Positions 9,792 through 19,578 of a DNA stretch of 33,151 nt are shown here, piece after piece. This DNA is from an uncultured Gammaproteobacteria bacterium (GTDB lineage Bacteria > Pseudomonadota > Gammaproteobacteria > Poriferisulfidales > GCA-002705445): the NCBI GenBank assembly GCA_913050095.1, contig CAJXAV010000014.1, forward strand, positions 1 to 33,151. Reading direction: 5' to 3'. Every line of letters starts with the position of its first letter. Within the stretch, counting starts at the first letter, position 1. Both the position numbers and the translations under genes were made by a program. The notes beneath the pieces were generated by a model that saw only the letters and a program-made list of their open reading frames with translations, was not told where the DNA came from and searched no databases.

Positions 9792-10144
9792 ATAAAATTT
9801 TTATATATGAATATTTGTCGTATTTTTCAATCGTAATTTTAATAATAACAATTGCGGTTTGGAATAGCTTTGTCAATCCATCAGATAACATACCAAGAAT
9901 ATTACCAACAATAATATATAATATACCATTATTAATAATAATGATTAAGCTTAACAAAAATAAGTTCAGCACATATATTATGAGTTCTTATATAATGCTC
10001 TTGTATTTTGTAGTTGGTGTAGGAAATATTATTAGATCAGAAACATTTTTACTCGGGTTGATACTTTCTGTATTTAGCATGATAATATTTTTTAGTTCGA
10101 TAATGTACGTAAGGGAAATAAATAAGCCCTCAATTAATAATTAG
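9788..10144 (+). CDS. DUF2069 family membrane protein
   Basis: 118 aa, several predicted TM segments. Its position between wrbA and hda is the usual DUF2069 context in gammaproteobacteria. Family call is moderate. Confidence 0.65.
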   Translation: MNKIFIYEYLSYFSIVILIITIAVWNSFVNPSDNIPRILPTIIYNIPLLIIMIKLNKNKFSTYIMSSYIMLLYFVVGVGNIIRSETFLLGLILSVFSMIIFFSSIMYVREINKPSINN

Positions 10145-10819
10145 CTTTAAATCTCTTACGCTAATTTTTTTATTAAGAGACAATGAATATCTCCCTATTT
10201 TGTGAATATTTTCTATTAGAAAGAAAGTATCTCTTTCCTTATTATTTAACAAATAATCTATTACGTTTGTAGAAATATTATAGTCATTTTCAGAAACTAT
10301 TTTATTAATTATACTTTTTTTAATATTTTCATTTGGATTTTCAATCATATAAATAAGTCCCCAGGAAATTCTTGATTGTAAATCTTTGAGATTGATTTTA
10401 TTTAAAGCTAAACTTGAAGACGACGTAAAAATAATTTTCTTAGATTTTTCTAAAATTTTATTTATTAAAACAAAAAAACTATACTCCCAGTTATTTATTC
10501 CAAAAATTTCATCAATATCATCGATGCATATTAGATCATAATCAACAAAACTATTTAAAATATCATCACCAAACATATTTTTTTCTTTTAAAGGCAAATA
10601 AATACATTTCTTATTTTTCTTACTATAATAATTACATGCTGAGTATAATAAGTGGGACTTGCCTGAGCATTTTTGACCCCATAAATAAGTTTGACTATTC
10701 TCCCTATCAAATATATTTTTTAAACTATCAACTATTTGTAAATTTTTATCATTATCAGAAAAGAAACTATCAAAAGTTCTTTTAATATTTTTTTGGTATG
10801 GCAATATTAATTGATTCAT
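10130..10819 (-). CDS. hda: DnaA-homologous regulatory inactivator Hda
   Basis: 229 aa. N-terminal MNQLILPYQ resembles the Hda beta-clamp-binding motif (QLxLP). Also P-loop LWGQKCSGKSHLLYSACNYY and Walker B LICIDDIDEI. It lies next to the CDP-alcohol phosphatidyltransferase and purM. Confidence 0.9.
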   Translation of the reverse strand: MNQLILPYQKNIKRTFDSFFSDNDKNLQIVDSLKNIFDRENSQTYLWGQKCSGKSHLLYSACNYYSKKNKKCIYLPLKEKNMFGDDILNSFVDYDLICIDDIDEIFGINNWEYSFFVLINKILEKSKKIIFTSSSSLALNKINLKDLQSRISWGLIYMIENPNENIKKSIINKIVSENDYNISTNVIDYLLNNKERDTFFLIENIHKIGRYSLSLNKKISVRDLKLIIN

Positions 10820-11373
10820 ATATTTGAAGAATATCTTATATTTTTATGTATATTATTGTTTTTGAAATTATATATATATTCAACCGCGCTAAATATTGTT
10901 GTCAAAATAACGACGTTTATCATATCTTTGACATATTTATATTCTGTTATGTTGTTTAAACAAAGAAGACAATATATCACTAGAATAATTTGCATAAAAG
11001 TATTTACTTTGCTTATGAATATTGGTTTAAGCTTAAAGTCATGTTGCACTTTGCTCTTGATAGTTATTCCATAAAGTATTATAAAATCTCTAATCAAAAC
11101 AACTGTAAGAATATAAAATGGTAAAACGTTCATTAAACATAGAATATATAATGATGAAATTATCATGAGTTTATCTGCTGTAGCGTCAAGATATGCTCCA
11201 AAAGTAGATTCACAATTATAACAACGCGCAATATAACCATCTATTGCATCAGAAGAGCCCATTGCTATAAATAACAACAAAGAATAAAAATAATAATTAT
11301 TTAAAATTAAATATACAAACAAAGGAATCAATAAAATTCTTAATCCACTAATGATATTTGGTATATAATTCAT
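10816..11373 (-). CDS. CDP-alcohol phosphatidyltransferase family protein (PgsA-like)
   Basis: Exact CDP-alcohol phosphotransferase motif SDAIDGYIARCYNCESTFGAYLDATADK (DxxDGxxARx8GxxxDxxxD). Multiple TM segments. ATGA overlap with hda. Confidence 0.92.
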   Translation of the reverse strand: MNYIPNIISGLRILLIPLFVYLILNNYYFYSLLLFIAMGSSDAIDGYIARCYNCESTFGAYLDATADKLMIISSLYILCLMNVLPFYILTVVLIRDFIILYGITIKSKVQHDFKLKPIFISKVNTFMQIILVIYCLLCLNNITEYKYVKDMINVVILTTIFSAVEYIYNFKNNNIHKNIRYSSNI

Positions 11374-11425
11374 AATTACATTTTAATACATAAATAAGTT
11401 AAATTAACATATATCGAGATAATAA

Positions 11426-12481
11426 ATGCCATATAAAAATAATGATAAAAATCATAAGGTTACTTACGAAAATTCAGGTGTGTCCATACAAAACGCTGAT
11501 AAATTAATAAATAAAATAAAACCTCTAGCAAAAAAAACATGTGATAAAAATGTAATTGGAAGCATAGGGGGTTTTGGAGCTTTATATGATATATCTAATA
11601 TCGGCTATAAAAAACCAGTTTTGGTATCAGGAACAGATGGTGTTGGGACAAAACTAAAAATAGCGCTAAAACTCAACATATTAGATAAAATTGGTATTGA
11701 TTTAGTTGCTATGTGTGTAAATGATATTATATCTCAGGGCGCAAAACCTTTATTTTTTCTTGATTACTACGCAACTGGAAAACTTGATAGTAAAAAAAGC
11801 TACGAAGTAATTAAAGGAATAGCTAAAGGATGTAAAACTAGCGGAATGTCATTAATTGGTGGTGAAACAGCTGAAATGCCAAAACTTTACAAGAATGATG
11901 AATTTGATATAGCAGGATTTTGTGTTGGCATATGTGAAAAAAAAGACCTGATACCTAAAAAGAACATAAATAAAAATGATGTGGTTATAGGCATAAGATC
12001 TAGCGGGCTTCATTCAAACGGATTTTCATTAATAAATCATATGATTGAAAAGAATAAAATAAGCTTAAAAGACAAAGTTAATAACACAACTATGGGCAAT
12101 CTATTAATTAAGCCAACAAAAATATATACAGAGATTTTAAAAATGAAAAGCTTTAAAAAAATAAAGGCAATAGCCAATATAACTGGAGGAGGAATTACTG
12201 AAAACATACCAAGAATACTTCAAAAGGATAAAAAAGTAGTGATTGATTTTAAAAGCCTAAAGATTCCAAAGTTATTTAAATATATACAAAAAAAAGGCAA
12301 CATTGAGAATTCTGAAATGCTTAAGGTATTAAATTGCGGAATTGGAATGATAATAATTGTAAACAAAAACGATTCAAATGTTATTATAAAAGAACTAAAA
12401 AAAATTAGAATGAACTCTTTCGAGATAGGATATATAAGTAACGGAAAAGGAACTCCTAAAGTTGAATATGTTAATATGTAA
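11426..12481 (+). CDS. purM: Phosphoribosylformylglycinamidine cyclo-ligase
   Basis: 351 aa with GVSIQNADKLINKIKP, GGFGALYDI, SGTDGVGTKLKIA, IGIDLVAMCVNDI and LIGGETAEMP. Confidence 0.98.
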   Translation: MPYKNNDKNHKVTYENSGVSIQNADKLINKIKPLAKKTCDKNVIGSIGGFGALYDISNIGYKKPVLVSGTDGVGTKLKIALKLNILDKIGIDLVAMCVNDIISQGAKPLFFLDYYATGKLDSKKSYEVIKGIAKGCKTSGMSLIGGETAEMPKLYKNDEFDIAGFCVGICEKKDLIPKKNINKNDVVIGIRSSGLHSNGFSLINHMIEKNKISLKDKVNNTTMGNLLIKPTKIYTEILKMKSFKKIKAIANITGGGITENIPRILQKDKKVVIDFKSLKIPKLFKYIQKKGNIENSEMLKVLNCGIGMIIIVNKNDSNVIIKELKKIRMNSFEIGYISNGKGTPKVEYVNM

Positions 12482-12483
12482 TT

Positions 12484-13122
12484 ATGAACTCAATAAGTAT
12501 ACTTTTTTCAGGCAGAGGATCTAATGCACATAATATTATCGACAATATTATTCAAAAAAAACTAAAATTCAATATTAAAAATATAATTTGTAACAATAAA
12601 AATTCTCCTGCAATAGAAACTTTTTCAAAAAAAAATATTTTTGTAGATGTTTTAAATTCTAATGATTACAGAAATAATGAAAATTTTAATAATGACTTAT
12701 TGAAGAAGCTAGATCCTCAAAATGGTGATCTATTATTGTTATGTGGTTTCATGAAAAAAATTCCTGCTAACATAATAAAGTCTTATAATGGAAATGTGAT
12801 AAATATTCATCCTTCTATACTTCCAAAATATAAAGGGCTTGATACTCACTCTAAAGTAATAAAAAATGGTGATTCGTTTCATGGGTGCACAACACATTTT
12901 GTAACTGAAGATATTGATTGCGGACCTATAATAGCCCAATATATTATCAAAGTTAATTCTGATGACAATGAAAAGTCTATAGCAGATAGGCTACTTATTT
13001 TTGAGCACAAATTATACTATAATACTTTAGAGTTAATACAGTGCAATATATTGAAATATCAAGATAAAAAAATATACTATAATGATAAAATTTTAGTGAA
13101 ACCTATAATATATAATGATTAA
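12484..13122 (+). CDS. purN: Phosphoribosylglycinamide formyltransferase
   Basis: 212 aa with ISILFSGRGSNAHNIID, LCGFMKKIP, NIHPSILPKYKGLDTHSKVI, GCTTHFVTEDIDCGPIIAQ. Confidence 0.96.
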   Translation: MNSISILFSGRGSNAHNIIDNIIQKKLKFNIKNIICNNKNSPAIETFSKKNIFVDVLNSNDYRNNENFNNDLLKKLDPQNGDLLLLCGFMKKIPANIIKSYNGNVINIHPSILPKYKGLDTHSKVIKNGDSFHGCTTHFVTEDIDCGPIIAQYIIKVNSDDNEKSIADRLLIFEHKLYYNTLELIQCNILKYQDKKIYYNDKILVKPIIYND

Positions 13123-13810
13123 AAAAATAATAATATTAATAATAAGTTTGTTTCTTCATAGCGCAAATGCAAACAATGTTAACTATTCTTATATTGAAGC
13201 AAAATATAAATTTTATTACAAGAATATTAAAGCTGGTGAAATGTATTTAAAAATTACAAAGGACAAGGATAGAATAGAAATTGATACATTGTATGATGGA
13301 AATATCTTGGCAAAACTTGGTAGCAGAGATTATAGGCATGAAAGATCTACTATACAAATTAAAGACAATAAGTACATACCATTAAATTACTTTTACAAAG
13401 ATAATAAATCTTCATACAAAATTTCATATAACTCTAGTAAAGAAATAATTTTACAAGATGAAGGTACAAATGAAGATATGGCGCTAGTAATAAATTCAAA
13501 AAAGGATATACATGATCCGCTTCTCATGCTTGTCAAAATTATGAATAGTTACCCAAATATTGATAATAGTTTTGAAACTATATCTAAAGGCAGGCTAAAA
13601 ACTTATAATTATTCTTTTAAAGATAATCAAACTATAAATATAAATAATATCAAATATGAAGGTTTTACAGCTGAATACAAATCAGGGAAAAAAACAAATA
13701 AATATTTTTTTTCGAAAAATCATCATAACTTAATGATTCAAACTAAAATAATAAAAAAAGGCGATGAAAGATTAAGAATTGTTCTATCAGAAATAATCTC
13801 TATCAAATAA
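13115..13810 (+). CDS. DUF3108 domain-containing secreted protein
   Basis: 231 aa with a signal peptide. The YIEAKYKFYYKNIKAGEMYLKI start and the position directly after purMN match the DUF3108 context. Confidence 0.8.
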   Translation: MIKKIIILIISLFLHSANANNVNYSYIEAKYKFYYKNIKAGEMYLKITKDKDRIEIDTLYDGNILAKLGSRDYRHERSTIQIKDNKYIPLNYFYKDNKSSYKISYNSSKEIILQDEGTNEDMALVINSKKDIHDPLLMLVKIMNSYPNIDNSFETISKGRLKTYNYSFKDNQTININNIKYEGFTAEYKSGKKTNKYFFSKNHHNLMIQTKIIKKGDERLRIVLSEIISIK

Positions 13811-13817
13811 ATTCAAT

Positions 13818-14639
13818 CTACTTAATTTTTTTTCTATGATCTAAGCATGGAAAATTTTTTCTTAAATTTGATTGGTAATTTAAATCTATTTCAGAAGTAA
13901 CTATCCCCGCCCCATTTTTCTTAATTGACAAAATTTCTCCCCAAGGATTAACAATTAAAGAGTTGCCATGAGTTTCACGCCCATTAACATGATAACCACC
14001 TTGGGCGCTAGCAGCAATGTATGATAGATTTTCAATAGCTCTTGATCTTACTAAATACTCCCAATGTGCTTTACCAGTAAATGATGTAAATGCAGCAGGC
14101 ACACATATTAAGTTAGCGCCTTTTTCAGTTAGCAACCTAAATAACTCTGGAAATCTTAAATCATAACAAATAGCAATACCAATTTTACAAAAAGGCGTTT
14201 CTACAATCTCAATAGAATTTCCACTTATAAATACATCTGACTCATTATACTTTTCGTTTGTTTCTAAAATATTTACATCAAATAAATGAATTTTGTTATA
14301 AGAAGATATAATTTCTCCTTTATTATTAAAAATAATAGATTTTGAATAAACTTTGTTTTTTTTATTCGAACTAATTGGTATTGTTCCAGCGATTATCCAT
14401 AAGTCATTTTTTAAAGCTTCACCACTTATAAAATCTTGTATTTTACCCCTACCAAATTCTTCTTTAAATTCTAAATACATTTGATCATTTGCTGCCATGA
14501 TTGCAAAATTTTCTGGTAAAACTACTAATTTTGCTCCAGCATCTTTAGCTTTTTCTATATATTTACTAGTCTCCAATAAATTTGCTTCTATATTTGGCCC
14601 CGATGCTATTTGAACACATGATACTTTAAAATTTTTCAC
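13818..14639 (-). CDS. Carbon-nitrogen (nitrilase-superfamily) hydrolase, Nit-like
   Basis: 273 aa with the catalytic triad context VLPENFA (E), YNKIHLFD (K) and GIAICYDLRFPELFR (C). It is linked to yhdP with an ATGA overlap. Confidence 0.93.
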   Translation of the reverse strand: MKNFKVSCVQIASGPNIEANLLETSKYIEKAKDAGAKLVVLPENFAIMAANDQMYLEFKEEFGRGKIQDFISGEALKNDLWIIAGTIPISSNKKNKVYSKSIIFNNKGEIISSYNKIHLFDVNILETNEKYNESDVFISGNSIEIVETPFCKIGIAICYDLRFPELFRLLTEKGANLICVPAAFTSFTGKAHWEYLVRSRAIENLSYIAASAQGGYHVNGRETHGNSLIVNPWGEILSIKKNGAGIVTSEIDLNYQSNLRKNFPCLDHRKKIK

Positions 14640-17600
14640 TTAAATAAATCCTCTATATTTTCAAAAACACTTGAGTCTTTTTTTATAATCTTGATTATCG
14701 GATTATCCCAAGTTCCAGTAACCTTATATTTAATTTTTATCAAATCATTTATATCTTTTCCAAAAGCTTTTGCAAGTTTTTCAGCAGCATATGTAGCTGC
14801 TGCTGTAATAGGACCACCTAATAGTGCAATAGCAGGCAAAGTATCTCCAAATTCTGGGCTCGCTATAACTTGCATGTCATATGTTTCATTTATAATATTA
14901 GTTGTTCCAACAGTTAATAATTCTGCTGATGGGCCTTTAATAATTAGATTTGTTGTAAATATATTACCATTATTTATTCTAAAATCACCATTTAAAGAAT
15001 TAAAATAAAAACCATTTTTTGTAACATCATCAAAATCTAGTGATAATCTTTTTACTAACAAATCAATATTTAAAAGACCAAAAATACGAGTCGCCCTATT
15101 ACCAACTTTTTTAATCCTACCATCAAGCATATTTGTTGAAAATTTACCGTCAACTTTGCCAATCTCATAGTCAAATAATCCACCTTTCCAATTTATATCA
15201 AATTCAGCATTTACAGATGATTTGCGAAGGCCATGCTCAATTTTCCAAAGGTTTAGAAGGTTTTCTAAATTATTGCTTTTTAAATTAATTTTAAAAGTTG
15301 AAATGTTATCGAACTCAACTTTACCACTAGAAGACAAAGTAAGAAAATTTGAATTTGTATTTATATTTGTAAAAATAAAGTGTTTACCATCATTAAATCC
15401 AACAATAGAAAAATTATTTAAAATAAAATCCTTGTACTTAAATTTATTAAATTTTAAATTAATAGTATTTATATTTAAAAGAAAATTATTATTAGATTTA
15501 TTATAATCAATATTTTTCCATTCAAGAAGATCTAGATATTCTATTGTTCCATAAATACTAAAATTATTTTTTGGAATATTTTGTTTGCGACCTGAGAAAT
15601 CAATATAACCAACAAAATTTTCCAGATCGTTAAATTCAGCGTATAGATCATTATACTTTATCTTAATATTTTTTGGAGAACCATCAATTAAGTTAAATTT
15701 CAAGACAGTATTAAAATTATCTAATTTATTTTTTCTAAATGGTGATGGAAAAATTAACTCAGTTCCGTTCAATTTTGATTTAGCTGATACAAGTATATTA
15801 TCTTTTTTGTTTTGAAAACCAGGAATTATTATTTTATAATCCCAATTTGATTTTCCAATTATTCTTTTTTCTAAAATTTTATTTTTAACATATTCTTGTA
15901 TGTCTAATTTTTGACTTCCTGTGACAATAAAGTTTTTATCTTTATTAGTTTCTAAATTAATTCTTATATCCTTTTTATTATATTTGGCCTCGATATAATT
16001 TCCATCCTTCGTAAAAAAATTTCCATTATTGTATTTTATTGTTCCTGATATTTTATTCAGAATATTTTTCTGATTAATAATATATGAAATATTTTTTAAT
16101 TTTATTTGGCTTTTATATTCATTTTCTTTTCCATTGAAACATATTTTCATATAAAATTTAGTTTCTGTTTCACCATCTATACTACTTAGTTTGTCTTTTG
16201 ATATGTTTGTAAGACTTGCTGCATTTGAATAATTTATAAGATCGTTTATTGGGCCATTTAAGTTTCCTGATATTTCAAGTTCTGCGTCTTTTACATTATC
16301 TATATAAATATTTGGATTTTTAGCATAAGTATTTAAAACTTTAAAATCCTCAGACATAAAAAAAGCATTTCTCTTTTTAAAATATGCAGTACCATTTATT
16401 CCACTAAAAGGTATCCAGCCATGCTTATAATCTACATCTAAGTTAGATATTGGGAATATTGCATAAGATATGCCTGAATAGTCACTATAGAAAGGATATT
16501 TCTTTAAATTACCATTAATTAAAATCCTTGCGTTATTCGCAACACCATTTTTAAAGGCATTTTTAAACCATCTAGAAGATTTTTTTGATATAAAACTTGC
16601 TGGCATATAATCTGTAATATTCTTCATATCGACAAAATTTATTTCTGAAAGAATATTAATTGAGTCTTCAGAATTATTTATATTTCCATATACCGCTATA
16701 TCAATATTTTTATCACTAAATCTAAGATTTGAAAAATAAATATCTGGCGAACTATAGTTATTAATTTTTATACTACCACTAACACTATCGAAGTATGGAG
16801 TCTTTCTAATGAAAGAATTAAAACTTAACTCAACATTTTTTGAATCAAAATAAATATCAGTAAAGTTATTTGATGATTTAATATTTCCAGTGAAATTTTT
16901 AACATATCCGGAGCTAGTGTTTATATTAGCGTTTCTAATATCTGAAGAAATATAAAAATCATTTATAGGTGAATTTGCATTAAATTTAGCAACTATATTT
17001 TCAAAATTTCCCAAAAAATTATTTTTGAAAGTATTTGAAAAAATAAAATCTTCATACAATTTTCTGGAATCTAAAAATATGGAATTTACAAATAAGGACA
17101 CATTTTTATTAATTAAATTAATTGAAAAAGCAGATTTATTTATTAAATAATTATTATTATTTTTTGATTTAAAACTTATATTTGATAATTCAAAATTAAC
17201 AAAATTCTTAAAATCTCCAGTAAAAATTAAATCACCATCTAAATTTATAAATTCATTTCTATCAATTATTATCCTTGATTCATCAATAGTATTAAAATGT
17301 AATTTATTATTTTTAAATACGTTATCTTGATAACTTCCTTGTGCTATTATTTTTATATTTGAGTCATCTATGCTTATATTGTGTTTATTTAAAAATTTTT
17401 TAAAATCATAATCAAATTTTCCAATTATATTAAATTTATAATCAAGGTTTAAAATTTTATTTTTTTTAATTTTTATATTGTCAACTTCTGCTATTAATTT
17501 TTTATTTTCGTCAATATTAGATTCGATTATAATTGAATTTCTATTTACCGAAATATTTGTATTCTTAAGATCTATAACATTATTTTTATAATCTATTAAA

Positions 17601-18028
17601 AAATTAGAATTTTTTACATTAATACTCTCTACTAAAACAAAGTCTGAATTTTTGTTTTCTGAAAATATTTTTATTATTTTTTCAATGCTATTTTTATAAT
17701 AAATATTTTCTACATATACAGAATTGATCACGGGTTTAAGATAAATAATGGATTTATATATATTAATTTTCAGTTCAATATTTTCTGGATATTGAAATTG
17801 ACTCTTATTACCATTACTCTTCAACGTAAGATTTATCGACGGATACAAACCTTTCCAATCACCTTTTATATCGTCTACTTCAATATTTAGATTTTTGCTG
17901 TTTTTGATTAATTCCTGGATATATTTAGTATTCATATCCATATTAGATATGAATATCCTTGCGGTCCCTAAGGATATAGCAATATAGCTAATTATGATAA
18001 TCATTATATATCTTAAGATATTATTCAT
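14636..18028 (-). CDS. yhdP: YhdP family (AsmA-like, DUF3971) large envelope protein
   Basis: 1130 aa with one N-terminal TM segment and a C-terminal AsmA-like end (FRINNGNIFTTNLIIKGPSAELLTVGTTNI...GGPITAAATYAAEKLAKAFGKDINDLIKIKYKVTGTWDNP). It is adjacent to the nitrilase gene as in many gammaproteobacteria. Confidence 0.9.
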   Translation of the reverse strand: MNNILRYIMIIIISYIAISLGTARIFISNMDMNTKYIQELIKNSKNLNIEVDDIKGDWKGLYPSINLTLKSNGNKSQFQYPENIELKINIYKSIIYLKPVINSVYVENIYYKNSIEKIIKIFSENKNSDFVLVESINVKNSNFLIDYKNNVIDLKNTNISVNRNSIIIESNIDENKKLIAEVDNIKIKKNKILNLDYKFNIIGKFDYDFKKFLNKHNISIDDSNIKIIAQGSYQDNVFKNNKLHFNTIDESRIIIDRNEFINLDGDLIFTGDFKNFVNFELSNISFKSKNNNNYLINKSAFSINLINKNVSLFVNSIFLDSRKLYEDFIFSNTFKNNFLGNFENIVAKFNANSPINDFYISSDIRNANINTSSGYVKNFTGNIKSSNNFTDIYFDSKNVELSFNSFIRKTPYFDSVSGSIKINNYSSPDIYFSNLRFSDKNIDIAVYGNINNSEDSINILSEINFVDMKNITDYMPASFISKKSSRWFKNAFKNGVANNARILINGNLKKYPFYSDYSGISYAIFPISNLDVDYKHGWIPFSGINGTAYFKKRNAFFMSEDFKVLNTYAKNPNIYIDNVKDAELEISGNLNGPINDLINYSNAASLTNISKDKLSSIDGETETKFYMKICFNGKENEYKSQIKLKNISYIINQKNILNKISGTIKYNNGNFFTKDGNYIEAKYNKKDIRINLETNKDKNFIVTGSQKLDIQEYVKNKILEKRIIGKSNWDYKIIIPGFQNKKDNILVSAKSKLNGTELIFPSPFRKNKLDNFNTVLKFNLIDGSPKNIKIKYNDLYAEFNDLENFVGYIDFSGRKQNIPKNNFSIYGTIEYLDLLEWKNIDYNKSNNNFLLNINTINLKFNKFKYKDFILNNFSIVGFNDGKHFIFTNINTNSNFLTLSSSGKVEFDNISTFKINLKSNNLENLLNLWKIEHGLRKSSVNAEFDINWKGGLFDYEIGKVDGKFSTNMLDGRIKKVGNRATRIFGLLNIDLLVKRLSLDFDDVTKNGFYFNSLNGDFRINNGNIFTTNLIIKGPSAELLTVGTTNIINETYDMQVIASPEFGDTLPAIALLGGPITAAATYAAEKLAKAFGKDINDLIKIKYKVTGTWDNPIIKIIKKDSSVFENIEDLFK

Positions 18029-18030
18029 TA

Positions 18031-18492
18031 CTAGGACCTATGATACGGATGATTGTTCATTATACATATTGATCTATAAATTTGCTCAGATAGTATTACT
18101 TTAGCTAAATGATGAGGAAATGTTAAGCTAGATAAGGACATAATTTCGCTTGCCTCTTTTTTTATGTATTCTGTAAGCCCGTCTGGGCCACCAATTATGA
18201 AATATAAATTGACAAAATTTTCGGACACATATTCTATTTTTTCAGAAAATTTATAGGAATTTTGATTTTTGCCCTGCTCATCCAATGCAACAACGTAAGA
18301 CTGTGGTTTGATTAATGATACTGCTTTTTTGTATTCTTTTTCATATAAATTTTTTTTAACTTTTTTTTGTTTAAAATTTATATCTATAAATGTAATTTTG
18401 TAAAAATTATCTATTAAATCACTGTATTTTTTTATAATATCATTTAAATAATTGTCATTTTTATTACATATTGTAATAACAAAAATTTTCAT
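18031..18492 (-). CDS. rlmH: 23S rRNA (pseudouridine1915-N3)-methyltransferase
   Basis: 153 aa with VVALDEQGKNQNSYKFSEKI, FIIGGPDGL, MSLSSLTFPHHLAKVILSEQIYRSICIMNNHPYHRS, as in RlmH. Confidence 0.96.
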   Translation of the reverse strand: MKIFVITICNKNDNYLNDIIKKYSDLIDNFYKITFIDINFKQKKVKKNLYEKEYKKAVSLIKPQSYVVALDEQGKNQNSYKFSEKIEYVSENFVNLYFIIGGPDGLTEYIKKEASEIMSLSSLTFPHHLAKVILSEQIYRSICIMNNHPYHRS

Positions 18493-18495
18493 TTT

Positions 18496-18858
18496 CTATG
18501 CAATACTAGATTTTGAACTATAGGAACTATCTGATGACCATAATTTCTCAAGGCTATAAAAATCTCTTGTTTCATTTAGCATTATATTGACTACAACATC
18601 AAATAGATCAATCAATATCCATTCACCGTTAGATTCGACACCTTTTATAAATCTTCCATAACCGTTTTTTTTAATATTTTCTGTTACCTCACTGCCTATT
18701 GCTTTAATATGGGTAGATGACGTACCAGTACCTATAAAAAGAAAATCTGTAAAATTAGATTTTTTACTTACATCTATTATTACAATATCCTGTGTTTTAA
18801 GATTTTCTAAAGATTCAATAACAATATTTTTTACTATGTCTATATCTTTTTTACTCAT
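18496..18858 (-). CDS. rsfS: Ribosomal silencing factor RsfS
   Basis: 120 aa with SLENLKTQDIVIIDVSKKSNFTDFLFIGTGTSSTHIKAI and GEWILIDLFDVVVNIMLNETRDFYSLEKLW. Confidence 0.95.
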   Translation of the reverse strand: MSKKDIDIVKNIVIESLENLKTQDIVIIDVSKKSNFTDFLFIGTGTSSTHIKAIGSEVTENIKKNGYGRFIKGVESNGEWILIDLFDVVVNIMLNETRDFYSLEKLWSSDSSYSSKSSIA

Positions 18859-19492
18859 AATCTTCCAAATAAAGCTTATTTCTTTTTATATACGACATTA
18901 TTGAACCAGGTATTTTTCCTTTTACACTTTCTTTTTTTGATATCGCATTTCTAATATCAGTTGATGATATATTATATGATGCAGTTTCATAAATAAAAAT
19001 ATTTTTTTCTTTGTTGCTCATAAATAGTTTGAAGTCAGAAGTTGTCTTATCTAATATCTCAGAACTCATGCTTTCTATACTTTTTGTATCAAAATTTGGT
19101 CTATTAATAACGATTATACTAACATCTTTGATTATACCTTCATAATTATACCAAGATTCAATATTAAGAAATACATCTAATCCCATTATTAAACATATAT
19201 CTTCATTATTTCTTTCTTTCTTTATATTTTTAATAGTTTCATAACTATAAGAAATACCTTTTTTGATAATTTCAGATTTATCAGCTACGAAATTATTTTC
19301 ACCAGATGACGATATTATTGATACCATGTTATATCTATGATTTTCATCAGCATGAAAAGATTTATTTACTGGCGATATGTACGTTGGAATTAGCCTAATT
19401 TCAGTGAACTTAATAAGTTCCGACAGTTCATTTAATGGGTTAATATGCCCAAAATGTATTGGATCAAAGCTACCACCTAAAACACCTATCAT
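18851..19492 (-). CDS. nadD: Nicotinate-nucleotide adenylyltransferase
   Basis: 213 aa with MIGVLGGSFDPIHFGHINPLNEL, LIMGLDVFLNIESWYNYEGI, and a C-terminal ISSTDIRNAI motif. It is the first gene of nadD-rsfS-rlmH. Confidence 0.96.
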   Translation of the reverse strand: MIGVLGGSFDPIHFGHINPLNELSELIKFTEIRLIPTYISPVNKSFHADENHRYNMVSIISSSGENNFVADKSEIIKKGISYSYETIKNIKKERNNEDICLIMGLDVFLNIESWYNYEGIIKDVSIIVINRPNFDTKSIESMSSEILDKTTSDFKLFMSNKEKNIFIYETASYNISSTDIRNAISKKESVKGKIPGSIMSYIKRNKLYLEDYE

Positions 19493-19578
19493 ATGAACTA
19501 ATTGAATTATTTAATTTTTAATAGTGTACATTATGCAAAAACAAAATAAAATACACATTTAACTTAGAATATAACTTT

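Noticed and set aside
9688-9972. Minus-strand ORF of 94 aa across wrbA/DUF2069
   Set aside because: It overlaps two supported plus-strand genes and has no recognisable domain.
10130-10819. Calling the Hda ORF DnaA itself or an IS-type helper ATPase (IstB)
   Set aside because: It lacks the DnaA DNA-binding domain and is short. The QLILP clamp-type motif and the neighbours (DUF2069, CDP-alcohol phosphatidyltransferase, purM) fit Hda.
10811-11074. Plus-strand ORF of 87 aa opposite the CDP-alcohol phosphatidyltransferase
   Set aside because: It is hydrophobic because it mirrors a membrane-protein gene. The minus strand carries an exact family motif, so this is spurious.
19493-19578. Weak inverted repeat GTGTA...TACAC in the spacer between nadD and the C1 cassette, as a possible operator
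   Set aside because: Arms are only about 5 bp with a long AT-rich gap, so this is within chance expectation. The spacer probably holds divergent promoters, but I could not define them.
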